Positions 34,708-43,534 of a stretch of DNA of 64,000 nucleotides are shown piece after piece. Location of the stretch: assembly GCF_026013645.1 (NCBI RefSeq), contig NZ_CP110224.1, positions 2,852,001 through 2,916,000 of the forward strand. Direction: 5' to 3'. A program made the position numbers and the translations under genes. Every line of letters begins with the position of its first letter. Positions within the stretch are counted from its first letter, which is position 1. Source of the stretch: Virgibacillus natechei. GTDB lineage: Bacteria > Bacillota > Bacilli > Bacillales > Amphibacillaceae. Below the pieces are notes generated by a model. It searched no databases. It was given only the letters and a program-made list of their open reading frames with translations, and was not told the DNA's origin.

Positions 34708-35031
34708 AGCTTAACACCCTCCGATTATGTATATTTATTTATATTTCTGTTTAATTATACATATATATGCGACTTTTTCAAGGCGTTTACAATTTCTACT
34801 AAACAATTAGTTTGTTGCATACTGATTCTTTATTTTTTTTAAATTGACGAGTTTTTTATGTTTTCTCCCCATAACTGAACCCGATAGTAAAGCATAATAG
34901 TTTTTTAAACGGACAATTAGAAAATTGATTCAACTAGGAAAAGTACACTTTATAATTGTTAAAAAAGGCTGTTTACAGTATCATTTTCATATAATATCAA
35001 CCAATTATCCCAAACGGATGGAGATGAATAT
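34708..35031. other. AT-rich intergenic region, no gene seen
   Basis: This 324-base divergent interval between the transglutaminase-like gene and coaW is very AT-rich. It should hold both promoters. I see no open frame with a ribosome site and no riboswitch. Confidence 0.6.
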
Positions 35032-35835
35032 ATGGTAAAACGAATTGGAATTGATGCAGGTGGTTCACTTATAAAAGTCGCCTATGAAGAGCGCGGACAG
35101 ATGCATGTTAAAACCTATTCCAATGAGGAAATGGATCGGCTCCTCAATTGGTTACAGGTCATCTCTCCAGACGCCGTTCTCTATTTAACCGGCGGAAAAA
35201 GTGGTTATTTGCGAAGTGTTGTAAAGCAATCCAATCACCAAGTTGACGAATTTGAAGCAACAGCAGAAGGGACGCGCTTTTTATTAAAACAGGAAAAGAA
35301 TATTTTTGATGATGATTTCATTTTGGTCAGTATCGGTACAGGAACATCTATTTTTTCCGTCACCAAACAGGCACATGAGCGATTGCTTGGAAGCGGAATT
35401 GGCGGTGGAACACTGATGGGACTTGGTCATCTCATTACAGGGAAAAGTGATTTTCCTGAGCTAGTTAACCTCGCTAAAGAAGGAAGTTATGCCAACAGTG
35501 ATTTACTGGTCAAGGACATCTACGCACCAAATAAGCCGCCGATTTCAGGCGATCTAACTGCAGCAAATTTTGGCAAAGCGCATCTAAATAAGGAAGCTAC
35601 AGAAGCCGATCACATGGAAAGCCTGGTCAAATTAATCGGTGAAACGCTCATTTTGCTTTCCACCCAGGCAGCCGCAACGCAACAAGTAGAAAAAATTGTA
35701 TTTATCGGAAGTACGTTAAACGGTAACGAGCCACTGAATAATGTGTTAAACGGGTTTCAGGATATGTTGCCATATGAACCGATTTTTCTGGAGAAAGGTG
35801 CTTACGCAGGGGCGATTGGGGCATTGATGGTGTAA
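35032..35835 (+). CDS. coaW: Type II pantothenate kinase
   Basis: A 267-residue ASKHA-fold kinase that phosphorylates pantothenate, the first step of CoA synthesis. The N-terminal phosphate-binding loop is IGIDAGGSLIKVAY. Further motifs are VSIGTGTSIFSV, LGSGIGGGTLMGLGHLITG and the C-terminal GAYAGAIGAL, all typical of staphylococcal/bacillar CoaW rather than CoaA or CoaX. The GGATGGAG ribosome site is close to the ATG. It is monocistronic. Confidence 0.9.
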   Translation: MVKRIGIDAGGSLIKVAYEERGQMHVKTYSNEEMDRLLNWLQVISPDAVLYLTGGKSGYLRSVVKQSNHQVDEFEATAEGTRFLLKQEKNIFDDDFILVSIGTGTSIFSVTKQAHERLLGSGIGGGTLMGLGHLITGKSDFPELVNLAKEGSYANSDLLVKDIYAPNKPPISGDLTAANFGKAHLNKEATEADHMESLVKLIGETLILLSTQAAATQQVEKIVFIGSTLNGNEPLNNVLNGFQDMLPYEPIFLEKGAYAGAIGALMV

Positions 35836-35865
35836 CAAAATAGATGGAAGCAATACCTTTGATAA

Positions 35866-36057
35866 TCAAGAGTAGAAGGATTAAAAGAAACAAATGAGCG
35901 ATTAACAGAACGTATTTTATCTAAACAAGATCGTGTCATTCTTGACTTTGACTCATCTGTAAACACAGTTTTTGGCAATCAAGGAGGGGCGGAAGTAGGA
36001 TATAACCCTGTGCATCCTGGAAAGAAAAAGTATGCATCCCCCAAATCAGTAATTTAA
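35866..36057 (+). pseudogene. IS1380-family transposase fragment
   Basis: Downstream of coaW the plus strand codes, without a start, about 63 residues including RVILDFDSSVNTVFGNQ and GAEVGYNPVHPGKKKY, then stops. D-S-x-V-x-T-V-(Y/F)-G-x-Q-x-G-A-x-x-G-Y-N-P is the hallmark around the first catalytic Asp of IS1380-type transposases (over 400 residues when whole). Everything downstream of that motif, including the rest of the DDE triad, is missing. No terminal inverted repeats were identified. Confidence 0.85.
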
Positions 36058-36140
36058 CAAATCCTGCATAGAGTCCTTCTGAGCATAAGCATGCATTCAT
36101 TTCAAATGGCAAAGATGTTCTGCGATCTCAGGCATCACAT

Positions 36141-36180
36141 AAAAAGCCATCACCTACACAAATGTAAGTGATGGCTTTTT
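36141..36180. terminator. Bidirectional terminator after the que operon
   Basis: AAAAAGCCATCAC (36141-36153) pairs perfectly with GTGATGGCTTTTT (36168-36180). It serves queE, whose stop is 62 bases away on the minus strand. Confidence 0.88.
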
Positions 36181-36241
36181 AAGATTGCCTTCTGATTACT
36201 AGTTTTCCAGTACGATGAGCGCACACTGAGTGCTTCATACA

Positions 36242-36964
36242 TCATACCCCCCGCTTATTCCCCCATAAATACGTATGTAGCTGCGGGAGAACTCGCACAT
36301 CTTTCAATACGCTGCTTTCCATTACTTGATCAATTAATCTTTCATATTTATCTAGTAAATGACCCACTAAATTTTCATTATTGTCTGTCTCTATTTCATC
36401 ATTTCCAACCTGAAGATAGAGTGTAACAGCTGGGTACCGAAGATGCAGGTTCGTTGCATAATGCAAATCATCTTGGTCAAAAATAACAACCTTTAAGCTG
36501 AAATCCCCTTGTTGTTCCTGTTGCAAGGATTCGATAATGAAATCAAGTGTGTCAAAATTTGTTTTCATTCCTGAACTTGGTGGTTTTGGTGAAAGGGTCA
36601 GGTCATCAATTTTCGTAAACCAGTCCTGCCATCTGCTACCTTGCGTTTCCAAGGCAACTTTTATCTGATGATCATGCAGTAAATCCACCAATTCATCAAT
36701 TTGTCTCAGTAAGCCGGGATTACCACCTGATAACGTTACATGTCCAAAGTGGTCGCCACCTTTTTCTAGTAAGGCATCCCGTATTTCTTCCGGTTCCATC
36801 ATTTGAATTGCATCTTTTTCAGATCCATCCCATGTAAACTTCGAATCACACCACGAGCAGGAATAATCACAACCAGCCGTTCGGACAAACATGGTCTTTC
36901 TTCCAATCACCATTCCTTCTCCCTGAATGGTGGGGCCAAATATTTCCAGTACAGGTAGCTTCAT
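36242..36964 (-). CDS. queE: 7-carboxy-7-deazaguanine synthase QueE
   Basis: A 240-residue radical-SAM enzyme that converts 6-carboxytetrahydropterin to 7-carboxy-7-deazaguanine. The 4Fe-4S motif is Cys32-x3-Cys36-x2-Cys39 in GCDYSCSWCDSKFTW, the QueE-type CX3CX2C form. VTLSGGNPGL carries the GGxP-like SAM-binding segment, and LSPKPPSSGM follows. The start ATG overlaps the queD stop (TAATG), with AAGGAGG about 11 bases upstream; the in-frame extension to 36997 lies inside queD. Confidence 0.93.
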   Translation of the reverse strand: MKLPVLEIFGPTIQGEGMVIGRKTMFVRTAGCDYSCSWCDSKFTWDGSEKDAIQMMEPEEIRDALLEKGGDHFGHVTLSGGNPGLLRQIDELVDLLHDHQIKVALETQGSRWQDWFTKIDDLTLSPKPPSSGMKTNFDTLDFIIESLQQEQQGDFSLKVVIFDQDDLHYATNLHLRYPAVTLYLQVGNDEIETDNNENLVGHLLDKYERLIDQVMESSVLKDVRVLPQLHTYLWGNKRGV

Positions 36965-37398
36965 TATTTTCCTACCTCCTTCGGCCGATAAATACAATAA
37001 CTAGTCGGGGTTTCCCTTAGATAGACCTGCAAGCAAACCGGCTGATTCGTTAGTGTGTCTAAATATTCCTGAATGATTTCATAAATCGTACGGGCAACAA
37101 CTTCAGTCGTCGGAAAAAGTTCAGCATGATCATCGGAAAATGCGGGATCCTGATTCAATGTTTCATGGTCAAATCGTTTGTGAATGAGATTCTTAATAGC
37201 TTTAAAATTTACTAGAAATCCAGTATCATCCAACTTGTCTCCAACAATAGTGATGTTGGTAAAATAGGTATGCCCATGCGTCACCTTGCACTTCCCGGCA
37301 TCTTCATGCGGAATGTAGTGAGCTGCGGCAAAGTGAAAATCCTTGTTTAACTCATAGGCATAGGAATGCGGGGATACGGGATAAATTTGTTGCATCAT
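36964..37398 (-). CDS. queD: 6-carboxy-5,6,7,8-tetrahydropterin synthase QueD
   Basis: A 144-residue T-fold enzyme that makes 6-carboxytetrahydropterin from dihydroneopterin triphosphate. Zinc ligands are His27 (FAAAHYI), His41 and His43 (THGHTY), with catalytic Cys37 in [16 protein letters not shown] and [12 protein letters not shown] are the usual later blocks. It starts within the queC stop (ATGATG overlap) and ends within the queE start, so the three genes are coupled. Confidence 0.93.
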   Translation of the reverse strand: MMQQIYPVSPHSYAYELNKDFHFAAAHYIPHEDAGKCKVTHGHTYFTNITIVGDKLDDTGFLVNFKAIKNLIHKRFDHETLNQDPAFSDDHAELFPTTEVVARTIYEIIQEYLDTLTNQPVCLQVYLRETPTSYCIYRPKEVGK

Positions 37399-38057
37399 TC
37401 TGCTGTCACCCCGGCTTTCTTTTTTTCATAGTTTTCTAGACCGCGGCTGCGTAAGTTACAAGACGGACAATCCCCGCATCCGCTATCTATCACCCCGTTA
37501 TAGCAAGTCAGCGTACGACTTTTCACAAATTCAAATGCATCTAATTGATCACTAAGCTCCCATACTTGGGATTTATCCAACCACATCAAAGGGGTGTGAA
37601 TCACAAATTTATCATCCATCGACAAGTTTAAGGTCACATTCATTGACTTAATAAAGTCATCACGGCAATCTGGATAGCCACTAAAGTCTGCCTCGCTGAC
37701 GCCTGTGATCACATGCTTGGCATCGATTTGTTTGGCCAATACACCTGCAAATGATAGAAATAATAAATTTCTGCCAGGGACAAACGTCGACGGCAACCCG
37801 TCTCCCTCCGTGATTTCCATGTCATCCCTCGTCAATGCATTTGGTGCTAATTGATTGAGCAAAGACATATCTAGTTCATGCTGTTTCACACCTAATGTTT
37901 CGCAGATTTCCCGTGCACAATCCAACTCAGCAATATGCCGCTGTCCATATTGAAAAGTAACAGCCTCAACATGATCAAATTTTTCCAGTGCCCAAAATAA
38001 ACAGGTGGTACTATCCTGTCCGCCACTGAACACCACAACAGCCTTTTTATTATCCAT
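37395..38057 (-). CDS. queC: 7-cyano-7-deazaguanine synthase QueC
   Basis: A 220-residue ATP-dependent enzyme that converts 7-carboxy-7-deazaguanine to preQ0. The PP-loop is [12 protein letters not shown] (11-16 SGGQDS). The C-terminal zinc site is formed by Cys residues in LTCYNG...[21 protein letters not shown] and YPDCRDDFI are family blocks. AGAGGGG lies before the ATG. It is first in the operon and preceded by the preQ1-I riboswitch. The reductase gene queF is not next to it here. Confidence 0.95.
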   Translation of the reverse strand: MDNKKAVVVFSGGQDSTTCLFWALEKFDHVEAVTFQYGQRHIAELDCAREICETLGVKQHELDMSLLNQLAPNALTRDDMEITEGDGLPSTFVPGRNLLFLSFAGVLAKQIDAKHVITGVSEADFSGYPDCRDDFIKSMNVTLNLSMDDKFVIHTPLMWLDKSQVWELSDQLDAFEFVKSRTLTCYNGVIDSGCGDCPSCNLRSRGLENYEKKKAGVTAE

Positions 38058-38105
38058 TGTATTTCCCCTCTCTTTACTCGAAAAAGAAGAGGTCGCTATA
38101 TTTCC

Positions 38106-38192
38106 ATCTTATAAAACTTGGTAATCGCCAAGCCTTTAATGGCGATTGTGTTAGCACTTATGGAGTAGGAAGTTTTTATACACTCCTACTGC
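38106..38192 (+). repeat. Two-hairpin dispersed repeat, family A copy 2
   Basis: AAAACTTGG opens the copy. Stem 1 is AATCGCC (38123-38129) with GGCGATT (38141-38147), enclosing the loop AAGCCTTT. TTAGCACTTATGG is the linker, and stem 2 is AGTAGGA (38164-38170) with TCCTACT (38184-38190), loop rich in T. Both stems differ from copy 1 at several positions but remain fully paired. It lies in the queC leader, antisense to the que transcript. Confidence 0.72.
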
Positions 38193-38227
38193 AAAAAAAA
38201 ACAACACAAAGAAAGACGTGTTGTTGT
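38193..38227 (-). terminator. preQ1 riboswitch-linked terminator
   Basis: On the minus strand ACAACACG...CGTGTTGT-type arms (AACAACAC 38200-38207 with GTGTTGTT 38218-38225) are followed by a run of eight T. It lies right after the aptamer and upstream of queC. Confidence 0.85.
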
Positions 38228-38229
38228 CT

Positions 38230-38264
38230 CCTAGTTTTTTATAGAGGGATGGTTACGAACCTCT
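38230..38264 (-). promoter_or_regulatory. preQ1-I riboswitch
   Basis: On the minus strand the compact aptamer reads AGAGGTT, a loop, then CCCTCTATAAAAAACTAGG. The P1 stem AGAGG/CCTCT and the A-rich pseudoknot tail AUAAAAAACUA are the class I preQ1 signature known upstream of Bacillus queC operons. With the terminator that follows, preQ1 binding should stop transcription of queCDE. Confidence 0.95.
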
Positions 38265-38442
38265 CCTGCAAACCTGCAGTTTACTTTTTGATTTGTAGCT
38301 CTATCTTAACATAATTAACATGAATTCGTTTGATTTACTTCGCTAAAGACTATAGACTTTTTATAAGCAAAATTTCATTCAATGGGGGTTTACTTCCTGT
38401 TAAACTGCGATAACAATTAACTAGTGAAAGGGATGATTAGAA

Positions 38443-38961
38443 ATGTCATTCGAAAGTGTAAGACAACATTTTAAACAGTGGAATCGAGATGGAGATGTCA
38501 TGGAGTTTCGTTCCATGAGTGCTACCGTCGATCAGGCAGCTGATACAATTGGTGTCATTCCTGCACAAATTGCAAAAACGCTATCATTCAGAGGAGAAGA
38601 AGACAAGGCCATCTTAGTTGTCACAGCTGGGGATGCCAAAGTTGATAATAAAAAATTCCGCCATGTCTTTCACCATAAAGCGCGTATGCTTTCTCCCAAC
38701 GAAGTTCTGGAACAAACAGGACATGCCATCGGTGGCGTTTGTCCATTCGGATTAGCAAATGACCTAGATGTCTATCTGGATATCTCGATGAAACGCTTTG
38801 AAACATTATATCCTGCCTGTGGGAGTACGAACTCTGCAATTAAACTAACCTGTGATGAATTGTTTCATTATTCATTTGCTAAAGAATGGGTCGATGTTTG
38901 TAAGGGATGGGAGGAAGAACAACTCAAGGAAACCGCGGCAATTGATCACGATGAACGTTGA
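38443..38961 (+). CDS. YbaK/EbsC-family aminoacyl-tRNA deacylase-like protein
   Basis: A 172-residue protein of the YbaK/ProX editing-domain family, which hydrolyses mischarged aminoacyl-tRNAs such as Cys-tRNA(Pro). The conserved blocks are QIAKTLSFRG, AGDAKVDNKKFR, the GHAIGGVCPFGL loop with the G-x-x-P motif, and YPACGSTNSAIKLT. It is free-standing and cytoplasmic. GAAAGGGATG precedes the ATG. Confidence 0.87.
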   Translation: MSFESVRQHFKQWNRDGDVMEFRSMSATVDQAADTIGVIPAQIAKTLSFRGEEDKAILVVTAGDAKVDNKKFRHVFHHKARMLSPNEVLEQTGHAIGGVCPFGLANDLDVYLDISMKRFETLYPACGSTNSAIKLTCDELFHYSFAKEWVDVCKGWEEEQLKETAAIDHDER

Positions 38962-39076
38962 AGTTATGTAGGAAATCAATACAAGGTGGTATCTAAAGTG
39001 AGGGCTTCGTTTGAGTATAGACGTTTCGGGAACATGCGGAAGAACCTCTGTTTTATAGTCTGTCACTGTTCGCCCT

Positions 39077-39108
39077 ATTCGACAAAAACCGGGAAGTGAC
39101 AGGCACCT
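39077..39108 (+). repeat. 32-bp direct repeat, copy 1
   Basis: The 32 bases starting ATTCGACAAAAACCGGGAAG and ending GTGACAGGCACCT recur exactly at 41576-41607 in the same orientation. The two copies bracket the DUF3006/metallo-lactamase module. Confidence 0.9.
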
Positions 39109-39118
39109 GTTCCACCCA

Positions 39119-39505
39119 CTAATTCTCCCGCAATTTTTCCATCAATGCCTTTATACGCTCATCTTGTTCCTTAGTCAACTTCCAGTCAATGGAAATAATC
39201 TTAAAATTTCCATCCTCTATTTTCATAAGGAACCATGTATTAACCTTACTGCCAATTGGCAAATCCTGCCTTGGTACAATCAGTTCCTCATTCAAATCCT
39301 CAATAAGTATAACCGCTTTATTCCCCTCAAACCTATCAATCATCCCCCTTGTTTTCATCGGTTGGTCCGTGATCTCGTGCAAGTTTTCCACAGCGCTACC
39401 TGCGACACCTCTTTGGACGTTACTTGTTTCACCGGTTCCAGCGTACATGGTAACTATTGCTAGTAGAAACGATACAGCTATCATAATCGCAATAACATAT
39501 TTCAT
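39119..39505 (-). CDS. DUF3006 domain protein with N-terminal membrane anchor
   Basis: A 128-residue protein. A hydrophobic N-terminal helix (KYVIAIMIAVSFLLAIVTMY) acts as anchor or signal, followed by a linker. The DUF3006 domain (about 55-128) begins GMIDRFEGNKAVILIEDLNEE and ends in a charged helix. DUF3006 is a small beta domain commonly encoded beside ComEC-like metallo-lactamase proteins, as here. ATG 39503-39505 has AGGAG 6 bases upstream; the longer frame to 39562 ignores it. It is divergent from the lipoprotein gene. Confidence 0.78.
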   Translation of the reverse strand: MKYVIAIMIAVSFLLAIVTMYAGTGETSNVQRGVAGSAVENLHEITDQPMKTRGMIDRFEGNKAVILIEDLNEELIVPRQDLPIGSKVNTWFLMKIEDGNFKIISIDWKLTKEQDERIKALMEKLREN

Positions 39506-39780
39506 GAGCAATCTCCTCAAGTATTTTTCCCAGTATCTCAGTAATTTGTAAAAAAAGCACATTGGTAAAATAGCGAAATGAGTAGACTAGATCAATTGAA
39601 ATTTTAATTTCCAACCGGGGAAAATTGTAAAATACGGCCCCTTATCCAGCCAAAAATTCTTTTTTACATCTTTTGATATTCATTTGACTACAATCACGTC
39701 AATTCAATTCCATCTAGCTATTTTCATTCAATTTTGATAACCTAAAAAGAGATAATAGCTATTTATTGGGGGCCGTTTGA

Positions 39781-41085
39781 GTGAATAAGCGTTTTTTACT
39801 GTTAATGATCATTTTAGTTATGTTTTTAGTAGCTTGTGGTCAAGGAACAGACCAAGATACACAAGGTAAGGCTAATGAAGCAAATACAGTTGATAGCCAT
39901 TCGGAATCAGAATCATCAGATCGAGATAAAGTAATCCAGGAAGAAAGTGAATCAGAGGAGAGCGGATCTTCAGACGAAGAAACAGAAACAGCTTCCGAGA
40001 CGAACGCAGAAGAAAGGTACACTGAATCTTTAACGGATTTAACCGTTCATTACATTGATGCGGGTCAGGCGGATGCGACCCTTTTTCAGTATACGGATCA
40101 AGAAGAGACGTACAACATCCTATATGATACGGGAGACTGGAACGCCAATGATGTGGTCAACTACTTAGGCTCACAGGATATTTCATCTATCGACTTGATT
40201 ATTGGTACCCATCCACATGCTGATCATATCGGCCAATTGGCGGAAATTGTACATACATACGATACGGGTGAGGTGTGGATGTCTGGAAATGAAAGTACCT
40301 CGCAAACATTTCAAACTGCAATTGAGGCCGTCCTTTCAAGCGATGCGGACTACCATGAGCCAAGGACCGGGGAGGAATTCGAAATTGGCCCCATGAAAAT
40401 AGAGGTGCTCCACCCTAGTAGCATTTCTGGTAATTTAAACGAAGAATCCGTCTCTTTACGCTTCACATACGGGGATGTGCGCTTTTTATTTACTGGAGAT
40501 GCTGGTAAAAGTGATGAGTTGGAAATGATGAATAGTGAGATGGATGTACAAGCAGATATTTTACGGCTTGGACACCATGGTTCGGACACCTCGAGTGATC
40601 CTGCATTTATTGATGCAGTAGACCCATCCACCGCGATTTACAGTGCAGGAGCTACTAATAGCTATGGACATCCCAGTGCCAGTGTTGTTTCCCTCATTCA
40701 AGATGCGGGAATTGATTTATATGGGACTGATGTGAATGGAACCATTATTGTTACCACAGATGGCAATGATTATCATATCGAAACAAACGAAGACGGCACG
40801 ATTAGTCCGGAGAGTACTGGATCATCAAACAGCTCTGATTCAGACCAAAGTGAAACGAACGAAGCGAATACAGAAAGTGAATCAACAACTGATTCCTGCA
40901 TGGATATTAATGATGCTTCTATCGATGAAGTTCAGGAAATCACCCACATCGGACCAGCTAGAGCACAAGATTTGATTGACCTGAGGCCTTTCGATTCTGT
41001 AGATGACCTCGATTCGATTAATGGGTTAGGTCCTGCACGAATTTCCGATATAAAAGATGAGGGAATAGCATGTATAGGAGGTTAG
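39781..41085 (+). CDS. ComEC/Rec2-like metallo-beta-lactamase lipoprotein with helix-hairpin-helix tail
   Basis: A 434-residue exported protein. The lipobox LVAC (Cys19) marks lipid anchoring, and a long acidic Ser/Glu linker runs to about residue 85. The metallo-beta-lactamase domain has HPHADH at 144-149 and FTGDAG and LGHHGSD further on. A second Ser/Glu linker precedes a C-terminal helix-hairpin-helix pair (ITHIGPARAQDLIDL, INGLGPARISDI). The architecture resembles ComEC's hydrolase domain plus ComEA's DNA-binding domain, so an extracellular nuclease is likely (inference). The GTG start is followed 4 bases later by the small DUF3006 gene. Confidence 0.85.
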   Translation: MNKRFLLLMIILVMFLVACGQGTDQDTQGKANEANTVDSHSESESSDRDKVIQEESESEESGSSDEETETASETNAEERYTESLTDLTVHYIDAGQADATLFQYTDQEETYNILYDTGDWNANDVVNYLGSQDISSIDLIIGTHPHADHIGQLAEIVHTYDTGEVWMSGNESTSQTFQTAIEAVLSSDADYHEPRTGEEFEIGPMKIEVLHPSSISGNLNEESVSLRFTYGDVRFLFTGDAGKSDELEMMNSEMDVQADILRLGHHGSDTSSDPAFIDAVDPSTAIYSAGATNSYGHPSASVVSLIQDAGIDLYGTDVNGTIIVTTDGNDYHIETNEDGTISPESTGSSNSSDSDQSETNEANTESESTTDSCMDINDASIDEVQEITHIGPARAQDLIDLRPFDSVDDLDSINGLGPARISDIKDEGIACIGG

Positions 41086-41088
41086 AAA

Positions 41089-41352
41089 ATGAAAGGTATA
41101 CTTGACCGATTTGAAGATAATCAAAAAGCAGTCATCCTCCTCGAAGAAATAAACGAAGAATGGATTGCTTCTATAGAAAACTTACCAGACGGAAGTGAAG
41201 AAGGAACAGCTTTTCATATTGAAAAAGTGGATGGGGAGTTTCAAATAATTGCTATTGATCATGAATCGACCCGCGATAAAGCGCAGCAGTCATCCGATTT
41301 GATGGAAAAGCTGCGAGCGAAAAGTAAAGGAAGTAAGTTTAGGAAGAAATAG
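41089..41352 (+). CDS. DUF3006 domain protein, soluble
   Basis: An 87-residue protein consisting of a DUF3006 domain (GILDRFEDNQKAVILLEEINEE) and a basic tail. No signal or anchor is present, unlike the related 39119 protein. It begins 4 bases after the lipoprotein stop, with AGGAGG before the ATG, so the two are one operon. In many Bacillaceae a DUF3006 gene is fused or adjacent to such metallo-lactamases. Confidence 0.82.
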   Translation: MKGILDRFEDNQKAVILLEEINEEWIASIENLPDGSEEGTAFHIEKVDGEFQIIAIDHESTRDKAQQSSDLMEKLRAKSKGSKFRKK

Positions 41353-41410
41353 ACTGACTTAGATAAATCTACAATAGACTTAATAGTTGATATCACTGCA
41401 TTAGCTTATT

Positions 41411-41453
41411 AACAAAGAATCTACTCTTTATTCACAAGAGTAGATTCTTTGTT
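41411..41453. terminator. Strong bidirectional terminator
   Basis: AACAAAGAATCTACTCT (41411-41427) pairs perfectly over 17 bases with AGAGTAGATTCTTTGTT (41437-41453). It ends the lipoprotein-DUF3006 operon. Confidence 0.9.
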
Positions 41454-41575
41454 ATTCTGAAAATACTTCCTCCCCGTTTTTCAGGGCAACTGGACGAGCC
41501 TTACTACTTATATCCTTACAAAAAACAAAAACTGTATGCGAATTGCGTTTTTCCCCTTTAATCAGACCAAGCCCC

Positions 41576-41607
41576 ATTCGACAAAAACCGGGAAGTGACA
41601 GGCACCT
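41576..41607 (+). repeat. 32-bp direct repeat, copy 2
   Basis: Identical to 39077-39108 over 32 bases, same orientation, 2.5 kb apart. The remainder of 41454-41682 holds no gene. Confidence 0.9.
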
Positions 41608-41682
41608 CTTTACAAACTGATTCAAGAGCTGTAAGATAGATGCATGTTATTTACCTAGCTAAGTATTAGGATGTGTATAAAA

Positions 41683-42114
41683 ATGAGTGAGATAAACAAT
41701 CGGGATTTAATCCACACCTTAAATCAGCGATTCCGTTTTATAGGAAAAGAATTGAATAGCCGTCTTCGTGACCATGGGTTATATGCTTCCCAGTGGTCAA
41801 TTATTTTTTGTATTGATCAATTTGGTCCGATGACGCAAACCGAAATATGGAAATATTTAAATATAGAAGCTCCAACGGTAACACGTACCCTTTCCCGCAT
41901 GGAAGAAAGCGGGTGGATTGTGAGAATTCAAGGAAAGGACAAAAGAGAGCGCCTCATAGAATTGACAGAAGAAGCGAGTCGCAACATAAAACCTATTCAA
42001 CAATCGGTGGATGAATTTGACCAGGAAATCTTGGCCGGTTTATCCGCAGAAGAAAAGATACAGCTACACCAGTTATTACAAAAGATTAAACGATCAGGAG
42101 ATCATGCACAGTGA
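41683..42114 (+). CDS. MarR-family transcriptional regulator
   Basis: A 143-residue winged-helix regulator. The core is GPMTQTEIWKYLNIEAPTVTRTLSRMEESGW followed by the wing KDKRERLIELTEEA (DxR signature). It overlaps the downstream MFS gene by four bases (GTGA), so it very probably controls that efflux pump. The second in-frame ATG (41683) is chosen because AGGATG lies at a workable distance; the ATG at 41671 follows the site directly. Confidence 0.85.
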   Translation: MSEINNRDLIHTLNQRFRFIGKELNSRLRDHGLYASQWSIIFCIDQFGPMTQTEIWKYLNIEAPTVTRTLSRMEESGWIVRIQGKDKRERLIELTEEASRNIKPIQQSVDEFDQEILAGLSAEEKIQLHQLLQKIKRSGDHAQ

Positions 42115-43310
42115 ATAATCAAGAAAAAATTTGGACCAAAAGCTTTATCAGTATATCAATAACTCAATTTTTAATTTTCGTCGCCTTTTATACGTTATTA
42201 ACAACCCTGCCTATCTTCGTCATAAATGACCTTGGCGGTACCGAGGCTAAAGGTGGATTACTCATAACGGCGATGTTACTATCTGCAATCCTTGTTCGAC
42301 CTTTTTCCGCTACTATATTAGATCGAATAGGTAAGAAAAATGGGCTTATCATTAGTGTTTCTATTTTTGCAGCAACCATGTTTCTCTATATATGGATGGA
42401 TGCCTTTATACCGCTGTTGGTATTACGATTCTTTCATGGGTTATCATTTGGTTTCGTCACTACAGCAACCGGGGCTATTGCGGCAGATATCATACCATCA
42501 AAAAGGCGCGGAGCTGGACTTGGCTACTTTGCAATGGCAATGAACGTAGCCGTTGTTATCGGGCCTTTCATTGGTTTAATGATGTTACAATATGTAACAT
42601 TCCAAACGCTGTTCATCTTTTTAAGTATCCTAATGCTTGTTGCGGTGGTCAGTACGTTAAGTATCCATGTACCACCTATAGATACCCAGGTCGTTACACC
42701 GAGAGGCTTACAACAACTGAAGTTACGTAATTTAGTAGAGATGAAGGCATTACCTATTGCATTGATTAGTAGTTTAATATCTTTAGCTTATGCAAGTATC
42801 ATGTCATTTATCCCCGTATACGCCGATTCACTTGGGCTTGCATCCACAGCCAGTTATTTCTTTTTCGTGTTTGCCGTGGTTATGTTGCTATCAAGACCTT
42901 CTTTAGGGAAAGCATTCGATACACGTGGTCCAAAATTTGTCATATTACCATGTTTATTTATATTTTCAATTGGGCTCGTAGTATTGAGCTTTACCAGTAC
43001 GTCCTGGATGTTACTTGTCGCAGCTGGCTTAATTGGATTAGGATACGGTTCCTTATTACCTAGCTTTCAAACGATGGCCATTCAGGCTGCCCCACCGTCT
43101 AGAAGTGCTCATGCAACCTCAACATTCTTCATATTCTATGATTCAGGGATTGCTGCTGGTTCATTTGTATGGGGACTTGTCGTAGCAGGTTACGGATTCC
43201 CGCAACTTTACATGCTATGTGCTGCAGTCGTATTGGTCGTGATGCTTCTATTTAACCTTTATCATGCAAAAAGGGTTAAATCAAAGCCAGCCAGCAATCA
43301 GGGGAGCTAA
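42111..43310 (+). CDS. MFS transporter, probable drug efflux
   Basis: A 399-residue, 12-helix major-facilitator protein. The helix 2-3 loop carries RPFSATILDRIGKKNGLI, matching the MFS motif A region. A second similar loop, SRPSLGKAFDTRGPKFVIL, starts the C-terminal half. It is coupled to the MarR regulator through a 4-base overlap and starts at GTG. Such MarR-MFS pairs usually export drugs or toxic organics. The substrate is unknown. Confidence 0.85.
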   Translation: MNNQEKIWTKSFISISITQFLIFVAFYTLLTTLPIFVINDLGGTEAKGGLLITAMLLSAILVRPFSATILDRIGKKNGLIISVSIFAATMFLYIWMDAFIPLLVLRFFHGLSFGFVTTATGAIAADIIPSKRRGAGLGYFAMAMNVAVVIGPFIGLMMLQYVTFQTLFIFLSILMLVAVVSTLSIHVPPIDTQVVTPRGLQQLKLRNLVEMKALPIALISSLISLAYASIMSFIPVYADSLGLASTASYFFFVFAVVMLLSRPSLGKAFDTRGPKFVILPCLFIFSIGLVVLSFTSTSWMLLVAAGLIGLGYGSLLPSFQTMAIQAAPPSRSAHATSTFFIFYDSGIAAGSFVWGLVVAGYGFPQLYMLCAAVVLVVMLLFNLYHAKRVKSKPASNQGS

Positions 43311-43534
43311 GTGAAAAAAAACGGCCTCACGATTAAGGTAATAGAAAATGAAGGACGAACGTACGCAAAGATATGCTCATACGTTCCTGTACAAATAACC
43401 TCCCCTTCGATGCCCATGAATAGCTAGAACTAACGTCCACTACCCAATTCTGTTATAGTGTACATGACACAACGTTTCCATTAGAATAAAAATTAATCAT
43501 CGTAGACCACTACCTGCAAATGGAGGGAAATGAA

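Noticed and set aside
39077..39108. Site-specific recombination sites (att-like) flanking the lipoprotein module
   Set aside because: No integrase is present. Related short words (GACAGG...CCTGT) occur at other gene ends at 4306 and 4691, so a dispersed palindrome family explains them at least as well.
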